NCBI GenBank assembly: GCA_033557835.1
Contig: JAWQRO010000304.1
Coordinates: forward strand, 1 to 43,683
Length of the DNA stretch: 43,683 nt
DNA from: Helochares maculicollis
Lineage: Eukaryota > Arthropoda > Insecta > Coleoptera > Hydrophilidae
Direction of reading: 5' to 3'
The translations under genes and the position numbers were made by a program. This document shows positions 25,641-37,848 of the stretch, in pieces (within the stretch, counting starts at the first letter, position 1; each line of letters opens with the position of its first letter). The notes beneath the pieces were generated by a model, which was not told where the DNA came from, ran no database searches, and saw only the letters and a list, made by a program, of their open reading frames with translations.

Positions 25641-26129
25641 GATGCAGATGCACTTAGAATAATCGACGTTTCTCTTAGATTTATTTGGAAATTTTCGACT
25701 ATATTTTTTTGCTAAAACTTTAATTCTGCAAATTAAAACTTTTGCTAAATTAACCTTCTGTTATAGAACTTGGGTAGTGAGAAATGCCAGCCATAGATAT
25801 GTCACTTGTTACTTTATGGAGTAGATCTGCGGAATTCTTGAAGCTACTTATGGCCAAGCAGTCATAACCGTCATTCAAATATAGCAATACTTCCAATTTT
25901 ACCATTCTAGGAGCTAGATGATTCCTCCTCCAGTTTTCAAAGTATAATCTTCACTGTTTCTGAATAGAATTATTATTCTAAGTAAGATATGCCTCCTGTG
26001 CCGTAACAGCAATATTGCTAGCTTTAATAAGTGACTTTGGAATGATATTTGACAATTCAGTTTTTTTAAGAAGGTTATATATTTCTCATACGTAAAAAAA
26101 TTACTGGAAGCTTAAAAAATATATTTTAT
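25641..26129. other. AT-rich DNA with no recognisable gene
   Basis: No open frame of note. The stretch near 26,047 (tgatatttgacaattc) also occurs near 18,715, upstream of the other mellifera-type mariner remnant, so this may be degraded 5' mariner sequence. Confidence 0.4.
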
Positions 26130-26520
26130 ATGACAATCACAATCGTTCAACACGGGATGAATCACCAAAATATTCCAAAACAAAATGTTTATGAAATAAA
26201 ACTTACAGTGAATATTTTTGGTTTGGTGAAGAAATAATCCACTATGAATTCCTGAAACTTCAGTCATCGGTCACGTTAGAAAATTGCTGCAAATATCTGC
26301 ATAAAACGATGCAAAAACTTAAAAAAACATCCTAGGTTGGTGAACAGATAACACACTTACCTTACTGCATGATGAACACTAGACCATATGTACCAAAAGC
26401 AATCTAGACAAAACTACAGAAGTAGTGTTGGAACTTTTTATAGTCTCAGAATTCTGGAATACAGTTTTTGAAAACTTCCCATCAATTAGGGCAAAATAAG
26501 ACGAGCAAGTATTTCATACA
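26130..26520 (+). mobile_element. Mariner fragment (mellifera-type)
   Basis: A degraded middle part of a mariner transposase. WFGEEIIHYEFLKLQSS (about 26,220-26,270) matches the 'VWWs..GvIHYeFl.pg' block, and KKHPRLVNR (about 26,322-26,348) matches 'kkrPrLvNR'. LLHDEH then gives the second catalytic Asp, followed by LDKTTEVVLELF, the usual helix before the third Asp. Stops and frameshifts occur throughout, and the first and third Asp regions are not recognisable. The likeness to the remnant at 18,960-19,765 suggests the same family. Confidence 0.7.
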
Positions 26521-26730
26521 ATAGACAAGAAAAATTTGCGCAACAACACATAGTAAATTCTAAATCAAATTTCGGCTTGTGCCAGACATTGATAGCAAAT
26601 ATGTTTTGGGTGCTGTTTTTGCAGAAAGAAAAACAACGACGAATGAGACGTGTCCAGGTATATATAGAATTTGTAAGAATCATACAACATATAAATTCTT
26701 CAGCAGGATCTACCAAAAAAGTAGGATATA

Positions 26731-27105
26731 ATGCCTTATTGTCTCATTGTGCTATATAATTCAAAGAATTGTACTCTAACAAAATCGCACAACAAACCAA
26801 ATGAAATAGTTATTGATTTTAGTTCGAAGCATAAATATGTGGCAATTGTTAAATGTGATTATCATTCGACAGGCATAAGCGCTTTGGCAAAAATAGTTAT
26901 TGCAAATAAGGCAAGTTTTCACATTGGGACATGGACAGAATTATTCATTACAACCCCTCGCCAACTAATCAAAGGATCAATAGTATCAAAAGGGGGCCTG
27001 ATTTGCTTTCCATTCCAAAACAGAGCGCAGTGGTTTTATCAATCAAAATCTAAGTTCCGTAACAACATAATTTTGAACGAATACTACAAAATATTATTTA
27101 TATAA
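26731..27105 (+). CDS. Unrecognised 124-codon open frame (doubtful)
   Basis: Runs from ATG to stop with mixed, protein-like composition (segments such as KYVAIVKCDYHS and FPFQNRAQWFYQ), no low-complexity bias, no signal peptide and no membrane segment. It resembles no family I know. It begins about 200 bases after a decayed mariner fragment and could be leftover transposon sequence, a host exon or chance. Frames of this length are expected occasionally by chance in 43 kb of AT-rich DNA, so the call is weak. Confidence 0.15.
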   Translation: MPYCLIVLYNSKNCTLTKSHNKPNEIVIDFSSKHKYVAIVKCDYHSTGISALAKIVIANKASFHIGTWTELFITTPRQLIKGSIVSKGGLICFPFQNRAQWFYQSKSKFRNNIILNEYYKILFI

Positions 27106-27702
27106 CATTTGAAATCCTTATTTTCTCACAACAATGCTGCAATAAAAGCATAACTAAAATCACTCAGGATATAAGTACGTTCTAGAGCTTGAAAATAATT
27201 TTTTAGTTGAGAGTTACTTCCCGTCTTTGAGTCGTAAAACTAATAAAAATGAAAGCTATTCCCTGGGATCCTAGTTGTAAACCCTTTTGTCTCGTCTTAT
27301 CTACCCACATTGTTCCAGAACCAGAAGTAATATAATATATTGTGCTGGGAGCGAGGGTATTTCGCGGTATTCATACGTCACAGGACAAATTGCCATTTTA
27401 TTTCTGCATTAAAAACGACGCGGTAAAGTGGCGATAATTTCATATTTATGTTGATTGCTCCTTTATCCACGCTAAACGTGTAAAGAGATGAGAACCAGGC
27501 ATAAGAGAGAAGGAAAGAGACCTGGTTAATTGGAGGTCTCGCCTCCACGTTACAGAGACCAGCCCCCGGACGCCATGCGTGCGCCAGAAAATAAATGTAA
27601 TCTTTGAGCTTGACACTCATTGCGTACCCTGTCTGTTTATTGGAGTCGGCATGTGCTGTCAGGGGTGACGCTTTTATGTAAGCTAATTTCAATCGAAACA
27701 AG

Positions 27703-27981
27703 TTGTCAACGAGCTCGACTGACCCTGTTTACCTTTCGCTGGAATGTTTTTATTTGCCTCCCTTCACTCGAGCTGAAAAGATATTAAGCAAACAGCTACG
27801 AATTGCGAGTTTACATTTCAATAACGCTTCCATTTCCCGGCTGAAATTAAGAAAATTTCATAATTTAATTGAAAAATTATCCGGCTTGGAGGGCCAGTCA
27901 AAAAGGATTCCGCGTTTCGGTACAGCAAACTCGATCGAACACTTCGAAAATAAGCTAGCTACACGACTTAACAACGGGTAG
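27703..27981 (+). CDS. Unrecognised 92-codon open frame (doubtful)
   Basis: Opens in a GC-richer stretch and encodes a Ser/Leu/Lys-containing sequence without recognisable motifs. An overlapping minus-strand frame of 107 codons ends just before it (27,378-27,701). There is no visible splice context and no coding signature beyond the absence of stops. Most likely non-coding. Confidence 0.1.
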   Translation: MSTSSTDPVYLSLECFYLPPFTRAEKILSKQLRIASLHFNNASISRLKLRKFHNLIEKLSGLEGQSKRIPRFGTANSIEHFENKLATRLNNG

Positions 27982-28929
27982 TATGCAATTGCCTAGATAA
28001 ATCTCAAATAACTGCACAAGAAAAGAATATTTATAAATGGAAACACTGCAACTGATTCGCACTGATATTAATTGTTATAAAAAGCGGCAAGTTAATCCGA
28101 ATATACACATCGCTAATTCACAAATATTTAATGTGTAGCTTACTATTCGGACTGCAATTTTTTTAACAGTAATTTTTTGACATCCCTAATTGTGTTTTGA
28201 ATCTCTTAAACTTAATAGAACAAAAATAGAAAACATTCTTCAAATTTTGACATTGAAAATGTTTTATATATTACAAAATACTAAATAGCCAAAATTATGA
28301 TTTTGTTGTAAATTAAGCTTCACCAAATTTCCCCTCGTTAATTTCTCTTGCACTGTATACCTATACTGATACATTGATTTGTAGAAAATGAAGATTATTA
28401 CAATACAACTATGATGTTGAAGTAATTTCAAATGCTTTGTATATAGATACATGTATTTTATATTTTTGTCAATAAAAATTTTGAAAAATGCTAAAACATC
28501 ATCAGGTTATTCTTCAATTTTTTAAAAATAAGGATGACTTTCATAATGCACGATTAGAATTCTGAGTAAACAATTTACATTTTTTTATATATCGTGGATA
28601 TCGTTTAGGATTTTTGCTTAAGAGCGACCATCACCGAGCGCAAAAGTGCGTGTGTCTCTAATTAATATAAATACAAATACTTCTTTGAAATAATAGTAGT
28701 CCTTGCTGGGTACTGAAATTAGTCAGAATAAACATTCATTAATTTTCACGGACTGTGAAGAAGTCGATAACGTTGTCTCGGTGTTGTAACCTTTGTAAAG
28801 TAAAATAAGTCACCAATAAAATATATTTATATTGTAAATATTGTCATCATATGAGGAGAATGCGTTCATACAAAGCCTTGACACATGGTAATACAGAGTA
28901 TTTTGGTATATTCCAATTGCGATTTTTTA

Positions 28930-30099
28930 CTAGGTTGCTCAATATGTTTTCAGGTTGACAAGAAAGGACGTTCCTACTAACCTAAATTGTTTTTGCTATG
29001 TTGGTACAAGCTTCATATAAACGTATGTGAAGTTTCGTTTAAATCTATCCATTCATTCTTTCTTTACAAGCCATTTAGTATCGACGTGTCAAAGTATTTT
29101 TTTTTAATGAAAAAAATCAAATAGTGTAGTGATTGAATTTTTATTTTTGTAAAGCTTAAATCCAAAGAAAATATATGAACGAATGTTGAAAGTGTGTTAG
29201 GATTCTTCGCCTCAGTTAGGACAGTAGAAAGATGAGTTTAAACGTTATCGTAGAAGTCTTGAAGGCGATCCACGCCCAAGACTTCTAAAAACAGCAACAA
29301 CACTAGATATCATAGAAAAATTACAAGATACAGTATTGGAAAATTGTCCAGTAACTAAAAACGATTTAGTAGAAGACCTAGGCATTACAATCGGCAGTGT
29401 AAGCAATATTTTAATTGAAGTATTCGGTTTCAGAAAGCTGTTTGCACAATGGATGCCGCATTCGCTAACAATGGAAGAAAAACACATTCGAATGCGATTT
29501 TCTCAGCAACATTTAGATAACTTTCGAAAGGGTAACGTGGATTTCGTGCATAGATTTATCACTTTGAATGAGACTTGGATCTATCACCTTGATCCTGCAT
29601 CAAAACAAGTGGCTAAAGAGTGGTGTGAACCTGGTTCTCGGCTCCAAAATGAGAACGTGTCCAGAAATGGGCCAAAAAGGAGTTAGCATAATTTTTTTGG
29701 GGGTGCAAAAGGAATTTCGTTTGTAGATTACTTACAGATAAAACAATAAATTAGCATATTATTGTGACCTCCTTAACATGTGAAGGCAAGAATTCTTGAA
29801 AAAAGATCCGATTTGCAGAAGAAAAAAATCTATTTTCATCAGGACTACGCAACGTATCACAAGAGCATTTTTATAATGGCTGAAAGCCATGAATTAAAGT
29901 TCGAATTGTTGGAGCACCCACTGTATTTCCAGAATCTCAATTCATGAATAGAATTCCCAAATTGCAATATCGTTGGAAAAAGTGTATTGGATGTTGAGGG
30001 AAACTGCAGAATAATAAAGTGTCAAATTAATAAATTAATAAATTAAGCCATAAAATTGTGTTTTTCTTATCGAACCGCAAAACTTATTAAGCAACCTGG
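28930..30099 (+). mobile_element. Mariner with both ends, internally deleted (family A, copy 1)
   Basis: The left end ctaggttgctcaatatgttt and the reverse complement of the right end (ccaggttgcttaataagttt) match as imperfect terminal inverted repeats. Both are bordered by TA (28,928-28,929 and 30,100-30,101), the target duplication mariners make. The body encodes one mariner transposase on the plus strand, about 29,125-29,985. Length is 1,170 bp, and the part coding for the third catalytic Asp is missing, consistent with a full length near 1.3 kb. A second, inverted copy lies at 36,787-37,784. It has several nonsense codons and cannot encode an active enzyme. Confidence 0.93.
29240..29985 (+). 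pseudogene. Mariner transposase pseudogene (family A, copy 1)
   Basis: One frame carries DEFKRYRRSLEGDPRPRL, VTKNDLVEDLGITIGSVSN (helix-turn-helix), FAQWMPHSLTMEEKH and FITLNETWIYH. In this last block the first catalytic Asp is replaced by Asn (codon 29,567-29,569). After a stop at the end of GPKRS (29,684-29,686) the same frame continues as GAKGISFVDYLQ, more stops, then YFHQDYATYHKS with the second Asp (29,843-29,845). ELLEHPLYFQN begins the loop to the third Asp, but that segment is deleted and the sequence jumps to KLQYRWKKCI of the C-terminus. Codons upstream (to about 29,125) also fit, including IYERMLKVC. The longest uninterrupted run is 29,336-29,686. Confidence 0.9.
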
Positions 30100-30101
30100 T
30101 A

Positions 30102-33100
30102 TTATTCTTGAAGTATAATTCAGTTGAAATTTTCATGAATTAGTTTACAATTGTTTAGTATAGTAATTGTTAGCATGTTTATGATGATTTTAAAATGAAT
30201 CTGTTGTCATTTTCCATCTCTAATCGCCAAAATGAGTAGATAGGTAAACCATAGATTGGTTCAACTAACGTGGATTTGAATAGCTTTTTGAAGATATTTT
30301 TGCTATCGATTTGGATTTTTATTGTTTAAGGAATGTGTGATAATTCAGTGACATGTTTTGGGTTTCAAGTTTGAATTGTTTTTATTTTATTTTCAATTAA
30401 ACTACTGTTTAAAATTTTATACTTAGACTGCAGAATTATTTATATAGAATTTATCAACTAAAAATAAACTAAGGTATCCATAATTGTATTTTATATATTA
30501 TGACTTGTATAAAATAAGAAAAATAGAAAGAGCTTTCCAACTTTTCAAATATCATTATAACCAAAAATACCTTGCTGTCATTTCTTATATAGAACATTTT
30601 ATTACTATTCAAATTTTACTTCATTTCTCGTGAAAAAGAAATGAGAATTATCTTATTACATTTAATTGTAATACAGAGAAAATAGTATAAAAATGTCCGT
30701 TGAAGAAGATTCCGCTATATCTGACGCAGTAGGCATATTTAAAGGGAATCCTAAAATTGGCTAGTGCATTGGGGACGCATCCGCATATAACTTTTATGGC
30801 CGTTTTAGCACCTACTATACGACTAATATGCGATTCGAAACGTGTAATAACCGCCACAGAATCGGTCTAATTTAAACTCATAATTAGTGATTATATCCAA
30901 TGGAAATTTTGGACTACCTCCTGGCTATGAAAGATCGTTATATACGATATAATCCCTGCTGCTGCAAAGGTCGTACATTGTACTTTGCTGGTGTCCAATA
31001 TAGCAAATTTAAGTTATTTATTAAAGCAATGCCATTCTTGTTTGATATTAAAACTCAATAACAAAATAAGCGTAACGTTTGCAAATGTGCAACTATATTT
31101 TCTATCAACTCTTTTATAACATACATATCTGTACATATATATTGAAGGTACCCTACATATATATGTATGGCAGAATTCACGTATTGTGAATTGTTGCTGC
31201 AGTCCCATTTTCACTAGTAATGTTGGCATAAAGAGTCGCCGCCCGGCTTCGTATAACTCGTTGATATTCTACCCTTGTGACAATGCACAAAACACGTGTG
31301 TATAATTATGGAGATGTTTCAGCGCCCGAACGGAGCGCCTCGCCTGTTAGGGCACCTACCCTACGTGTCCCGGCCAATTCGCCCTCTAGCGGCTGCAGAG
31401 CGTCGCTGCCGCTGCTACGGCAGCCGGGAAATTGCAAAACGGGGCCGCGCACATATTTATAATTTTAAATTCTAATTACCTTTATTTGTTTTGCGCTCAC
31501 ACAGAAATGCGTTTTATTATTGCATTTAAAAGTTATCTTCCTCGGTTGTTACTTCAAGGTGTACCCCGACCGATAGAGTTTTTATTTCATTATAAGATTA
31601 GTAAAACAAATATCATAAAGGAAACAATGCAATTTGAATACTTTACTTACCATGTTATGAACTTGCATCGTTCTTCAAATTATTAGGTCTTACCTGAAAA
31701 TGAAACATATTGTTAGGTATATTTACAAAAAATTAAAAGTTAAGCTGGAAAGCAAATTGGAGAAATAAAATATAAATGAATTTCATAAACCACATCACAA
31801 CACAAAAGTTGAATTTTGAAAATGGTGACTCTTTCGAAAGGTTCAGATGCTACAAATTGGCATTGCTACATAAAATTATTTTAAATTAGGCGACTAAAAT
31901 GTCATCGAGTCACGTAAAGAAGCATATAAACATTTTGTCTCGCTAGGCTATGACCTAGGAGATATCAATTCGACTTTCATGGAACGAAACTCATTCAAGA
32001 AAAGTTTCCAGAACACTGCATCTAAAGAGTTGCATTTTGATTCCGCTTAGTTCTAAAGTAGACTACATGTCAACAAGTAAAGGCGATTTAGTTTTTGTTG
32101 TATAGAAATTACGTCTCTTGTGCAGAAGCTTGTTTCGTTTCGAGGAGCACGTCTCAAATATCCAACGCCGTTTAAAATAAACTGTCGTCTGGGGCCAGAT
32201 AAAAAAAAACTGCACCCGGAACCGGATCCAATACTAAGTTAGGGGAAAGAGCGAGCCCCGGGATAATCTAAACCACACGTATAAGAAGGAAGCGACAAAG
32301 AACATAGACGTTGTAAGCCTTGATCTCAAAACAGTGGAAACACAAGTTGCGAGAACGAGTTCCTTTTATTCCGAAAATCCATTTTGAAACTGGAGAATTC
32401 AATGGGAAACGCCATTGAATCGAGAAACCTACGGACGACGATTAAAATAAAACGCATGAAGGGATAGATTTAGGTCAATTGTTGGCAGGAATATTCACTC
32501 ATATTTTCTTTGTCGAAGCGGATTACAAAATCGAATCAGTGCTTTTTTCAAACGTGAAATGTAACAGCCAACGCAAACAGCCTTTATTGCGACGATTATT
32601 GTTCTAGACTATTCAGTTCGTACGTTCTTTTAGAGAATGGAAGTCGTTTTCTATTTTGAAGAACTTGTTTTCTTCGGTTAAAAAAATATTGTTGCTAATA
32701 AAGTAGTTAATCTATTTCTCTAGGGAGTTCGCTTCGTGAACTAGCTGCTTCACTTATGGCTTAACAGAATCAACCTTCGTTAATTTATTAATAAGCCAGA
32801 AAAATCAAAAAGTCCCACGAAACAAAATTAAACTTGTATGTGCACTGCAAGTAGATCTAGAATTGAGATAGAGGGTTTTAATTGATATAAAAAGCCGTTC
32901 AATTCTCGTACCAGATTGCACATTACAAAATAGCAGAGTACACATCGATCGAGGACTTCCCATTCAATTTTAATACGGTCTGCTGCTCTGAATAGAACCC
33001 AATAAACGTTTCATATGGGAAAAATGTGTTAATGGAGGCAAAAACAACTGTGCACCTATAATTAACCAGATGGAATTGTTTTTACTCGGTTTTTCATAAA

Positions 33101-35619
33101 AAGCGCAAAAGTAACGCAAGTACTTATCCAATTATTGGCAGTGGTATTTTGCGAAAAATTATGCCCAGGTTCACTTAAATTCTAAATTAAATTCTCACCG
33201 GAAACGCAGGAATTCGGGGTTGTCCGTTTCGTTGAAATAAATGAATTTAACAATGCAAACTCGTAAATAACAATACAAGAAACGGGGTAACAGCAGTGGT
33301 TTTTAAACGCATTCTATTTATGGGAAAATCAAATGCCGGTGAAGAAATTTCGTTGACAATTCAGCGCCGGAATTCTGAATGTAGAATCGTGGACAACATT
33401 CCAGGCCAAGGTGCCCAAATGAGGTGAAATTAAACGTTTATTATAGCGCACTTGTCAACGATTCAGTTTTAATTAAATTTTGGGATGCGGCAAGTGAAGC
33501 CGGGCTATAGCTCCGGGATAATGCTATCGTCCGTTTTACCCCCTAACAATAAAAGTAATATGTAAGTTTAATTCAAATATTTGTATCCGGTACACATTTT
33601 CCTCTGGTTCTGGATACGTTTTCGCGATGAAGTTTAAGTAGTAATTAAAATGCGCCACCACAAGCACTCCTACGCAAATAGGGTTGTTGACCACTAGGCC
33701 TGATTGAATTTGGGAAACTGTGGAGGTCTTGGGATTCGTGATAAATTTCTTAAATGCGTGTTGTTAGTCTAGTTATGAATATAAAGACTTTGAGCTGCAT
33801 ATCTAACGTAAATATATATTTATAGGATTGATACTGAATATATTGGTGACAACATTCTTTGAATTGGTTACCCCAGTTTTGTACGTTTTTAAAATTTTAC
33901 CAAAGATTTTAAATAAAATTTCAAATGGCACTGTTGCAATTTAAAGCACACGAGTAATTGCTATTGGCGGTCACAATTGATTTTGCGGTTGCTAAGATAA
34001 AACTAATTGAAACTATGCAAAGCAAAGCACCTAAATTGATACTTACAAATTTACAAGTGCTGAAAAAACTGTAAGAATGCAAGATTCTGTGATGTGAAGG
34101 AAGGCAAATCAGGGCTTAATTAAAAGCTAGTCACGCCTGTAACGAGTGGGCAAGTACCATCACGCCCTGCTGGTGCAGGCCATGTTCTACTCATCAAGCC
34201 AAAGGCAAAGAGACAACGCTTAGACCGGCAAGACCAAACCGCCCTTGGAAATATACGCGTCGTCCAACAACGGACAGCACACACAAATTGCAGTAATTAG
34301 AAACAGAGTAAATCAGACTGGACTTGCCTTTTGTGAGAGTTCCTTGCTAACCTTGCTCTAATAATCCTCACATATTCCAACAATGGTTTAATTATTTTTA
34401 ACTTTTAAAACAAAGAAACATGGCAGAGTAAAAAGTATATACAGTTTTGTTTTATATTGTCTACTTCAATAGCGCTTCCATTTACCAGCTGATTCATGAA
34501 AATATCATAGTATTATTTATAATTTATACTGCTTTGAGTACAAGCAAAACTGAACGAATTGATAATGAGTAGACATTAAGAATTCTAACAAGCATAGACT
34601 AAACATTATTTTTCGAGGTAATATAACGACAAGTAGATATATTTAACGAACCGTTGCGGAAAGATTATTTTCTAGCCAAAAAAACAATATGCTAAAAACG
34701 TAATTTTAATGATTAATATCAAATTCGCCAGAAGATGTATTTCGAAACACGTTGCAAATCTACTAGTATTTCGATTCTTTATGACGTCAAGGCTACGGGT
34801 ATTTCATAAAATACTTATTTTAAATGCCACTTTGTCCACTTACTTTTGTTTATTGTAAGTAAATTTGACGGAAATATCGGTTGTAAAATAGTAAAGAAAA
34901 CATTTTATTTTAAAACTCTGGTAATGTGTTTCCTTCAACGTAAGTTCTGTGTATATTCCTGATTTCTATAAATTATGAGAGAGATTTGTTGATAAATCAT
35001 TATAAACAAATGTTGGGACTGTGCAGTTCAAATATATGCTTAAACGGTATTCCATATACTGGCTTCCTTTACTAAAGGTGTATCTCAATCATGGCGCTAC
35101 ATAAAGTATTTGTTGTGCCCTGAAGTATTTCAAAGCTACAGAAAATATTGCAGTTGTACTTCAATTTTATGCAAATGGTTAACGCCAAGTAATTTTTCAG
35201 CAGCCCTCTTCCTTCGTTTAGCTTTTAAAGAAATAACGATGTTATATGGAGTCGATATCTCAAAAACTGTCGACAGTTGAGAAACATCTTCTTCAGAATT
35301 AAAGAAATGCTAATATTGATAAAGATTTAATGAGGCTTCTCCAAGCAAATCCAATATTTAATAGAAAGATGCTTTGCTTACTTAAATTGTGTATTATATG
35401 AATAACAATAGATTTGTGAAAATATATGTGCATTCAAACGATGTCAGGAGAGAATAAAAATAGCCTGTATTTAAAGTGTCCACATAATATATGCAACAAA
35501 AGCGCGAACTGTTATTTGATTTAAGGGATTTAACCTTGACATAATATAAAACATCATAGAATGCACTTAAAAGGATTTTTCTCATCGATTTTTAACAGTA
35601 AAGAAACAACGTTTACCTA
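30102..35619. other. Long stretch with no recognisable gene
   Basis: AT-rich, with GC-richer patches at about 31,310-31,450, 32,150-32,300, 33,480-33,640 and 34,125-34,300. No frame exceeds 84 codons; those at 30,648-30,857 (-), 31,277-31,462 (+) and 31,432-31,686 (+) have no recognisable relatives. The patch at 34,123-34,305 is open in one plus frame without an ATG. The patches look more like conserved non-coding or regulatory DNA than exons, but comparison with a related genome would be needed. Confidence 0.5.
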
Positions 35620-36390
35620 AACTCCCATCAAAATACACAATGCTAATTTTAATCATAGTCGGGTACTACATTTTGTATGATTCTTTGCGCAAACAAAGTT
35701 TCACAAAAGTGCCACATTTGTTGGCAATTGACAAGCAACGCATGTGACTGAATACATCACAAAATTATTTATACTAATTTAAACATGATTCTACTAAATT
35801 TTCAGTAGATGAAACATATATGCATCATTACAAAAAATAGTAGTCCAAACAATGGATCAGAACAGTGAAAGTGCATCAAGAAAGCGAAAACATTTCTATT
35901 ATCAAGCAAGTCTTGGTCTACATTTTCTAAAATTGTTGTGGAGTAGTGCTTATAGACACTTTGGAAAAGTGTCATTAATTGAAGACTATTACCCTGCACT
36001 ATTCGATCAATTCAAAATTCAGGCTAAACTTCAAGTCACAAAAAAGCTAAATTTTTCATTGTAGCAATGCGTCTGTTCAAAGGACCAGAAATCTGCTGCA
36101 TGATCTGCACGTAATAACTTAAGCTTTAAAGAGTTTTCTCATGCACTGTAATCGCCGGATTTGACTCCCAGTGATTACTTTCTATTCCCAAAGCTAAAAA
36201 AGTTTCCCGCTGAACGAAAATTTGTACCAAACGACAAGATCCAATTTACGTCAACTGGGAATTTTTCAAAGTATGATAAAAATTAGTATTGCAAAGTTTA
36301 AAAGTCGGTGGTTAAGGTTTATTGAATTGTATCTGCTTTGGTAGGAAGAGAGCTAGAGATGCATTCGTGCTGTTACCCGTACAGCAAATG
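35620..36390 (+). mobile_element. Decayed mariner, no ends found
   Basis: A mariner transposase can be read with interruptions. YYILYDSLRKQSFTKVPHLL (about 35,665-35,730) is the linker. FSVDETYMHHY follows, with the first Asp at 35,808-35,810, then two adjacent stops and SKQW. Codons at about 35,938-36,000 correspond to the FWD..G.l..dYl and YYa.LldqF blocks. LLHDLH gives the second Asp (36,102-36,104), and SPDLTPSDYFLFPKLKK the third (36,172-36,174). FKSRWLRFIELY closes the C-terminus (about 36,300). The second-to-third Asp distance is 70 bases instead of 105, so about 35 bases are deleted there, shifting frame. The N-terminus is missing and I found no terminal repeats. Confidence 0.85.
35852..36064 (+). 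pseudogene. Open fragment inside the decayed mariner
   Basis: A 70-codon frame whose C-terminal two thirds (LLWSSAYRHFGKVSLIEDYY, then PALFDQFK) line up with the block between the first and second catalytic Asp of mariner transposases. It ends in a stop before the second Asp, and the upstream homology (VDETY) lies in another frame. It is a relic rather than a gene. Confidence 0.6.
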
Positions 36391-36786
36391 AGAATGTTAA
36401 AAAAAATCAACCAAATTGAATTAAAAATAATCAAATTAAAAGAAGGGATGATACGGGCAAATGCAATTGTAAAAGGGGTAAACATTGTTTTTTTATAAAA
36501 AGATAAATATATAAAAAAGATACTTAATTTCTGATTTGAAATGTATTTGGTTTTTCAAATATTAGCTACAGTTGAAGTAAATTTATATAAACTGCGAAAA
36601 TCAATTGTCACTTATAAAAAACAAGAGAAACATTACAGTACGGTAATAAATGTTGTACAAAAGGAAATCAAATTTAATTACATAATAAAGCTGATTACAT
36701 TATCCCATTATTAGTGTCATATTGCTACATATTTAAACAAATTATGTCAGATCCAAATAAATCAGTACTGTAAAATAGATTAATAC

Positions 36787-37784
36787 TAGATTGTCCAATA
36801 AGTTTTGCGGTTCGATAAGAAAAGCACAATTTTATGGTTTGAAATACACTTTATTATTTAATAAAGTCTCCCTGAGCATCTATATTAATACAATTATTAA
36901 AGGATGTTTTTCTTCTGCAAACCGGGTCTTTTTGATAAACTACCTTAGCTGGTCGAAAATGTTACAATAATTCCTTCAGCTGTTTTAAACGGTTACAATA
37001 ATTTTCAGAACTTATTGTTTTACCAATTTGCAAGTAATCCACAAACGAAATTCTTGTAGTATCCCAAAAAACCTCGCAGCAACTCCTTGGCTAATTTTTG
37101 GACACAAATTCGTTTCGAAACAGAAGAATCAGGTTCACACCATTCTTTAATCTCTTGTATTGATTCAGAATCATGGTGATAGACCTAAGCCTCACCCATA
37201 GAGATCAATCAACGCACAAATTCCGTTTTATCTTTTCGAAAACCCTCTTAATGTTGCTAAGTCGCATTCTAATGTATTTTTGTTTTTATTTGGTAGCGAT
37301 GCGACACCCATTATGCACACAGCTTTCTAAAGCCCAATACTTACGGCAAAATATAACTAAATAATGAAATTCCTAGGGCTTATACTAAATTTCTTTCGTT
37401 CAACGATTTTTCAATACAACTTGTATTTTTTCTGCGATTTCTAGTATTGTTAATGTTTTCGGACGCCCTTGACGTGGACCCACCTTTCTACTGCCTTAAT
37501 TGAAAGCGAAGAGTCCTAACACACTTTCAACATTCGTTCATAAATTGTCTTTGCTTTTAAACCTTCCAAACATAAAAACTCAATAACAGAACGATACATT
37601 ATTTCTCCATTGTGAAAATACGATGGCACATCGATATTATATAGCTTGTAAACAAAGAATTAATTGACAGATTGAAATGGATCTCCACATACGTTCATAT
37701 GAAGAGTGCACCAATATACTAAAGAAAATTAAGCTAGTAGCTACGCCCTATCTTATCGTCTAGAAAACATATTTAACAGCTTAA
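36787..37784 (-). mobile_element. Mariner with both ends, internally deleted (family A, copy 2)
   Basis: The sequence at 36,787 onward (ctagattgtccaataagttt, then tgcggttcgataagaaaa) is the same as the reverse complement of the right end of the copy at 28,930-30,099 apart from a few mismatches, and the 37,784 end matches that copy's left end. TA lies at both borders (36,785-36,786 and 37,785-37,786). On the minus strand it reads MYRSVIEFLCLEGLKAKTIY, then EIKEWCEPDSS, and ends in CINIDAQGDFIK and a stop. At 998 bp it is shorter than copy 1: the part holding the second and third catalytic Asp is gone. Frameshifts are also present. It is a dead, non-autonomous derivative. Confidence 0.92.
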
Positions 37785-37848
37785 TATTTAAGCAATTTCT
37801 GTCATTTTGTCTGAGACCAATAGAATACGTTGACCAAGATCTCATATA

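Larger units (their letters stand above)
26521..28929. other. Sequence with no recognisable gene; two unassigned open frames
   Basis: Plus-strand frames at 26,731-27,105 and 27,703-27,981 are listed separately. Between and after them, to about 28,929, the DNA is AT-rich with short frames on both strands. The segment at about 27,500-27,960 is somewhat GC-richer. No terminal repeats, splice-defined exons or RNA genes could be supported. Confidence 0.5.

Noticed and set aside
28600..28900. Possible LTR retrotransposon edge before the mariner
   Set aside because: No paired LTR, primer-binding site or reverse-transcriptase motif is visible.
29245..29487. Minus-strand 80-codon frame
   Set aside because: Antisense to the family A transposase pseudogene, with no independent support.
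37173..37364. Plus-strand 63-codon frame
   Set aside because: Antisense to the inverted family A mariner; explained by that element.
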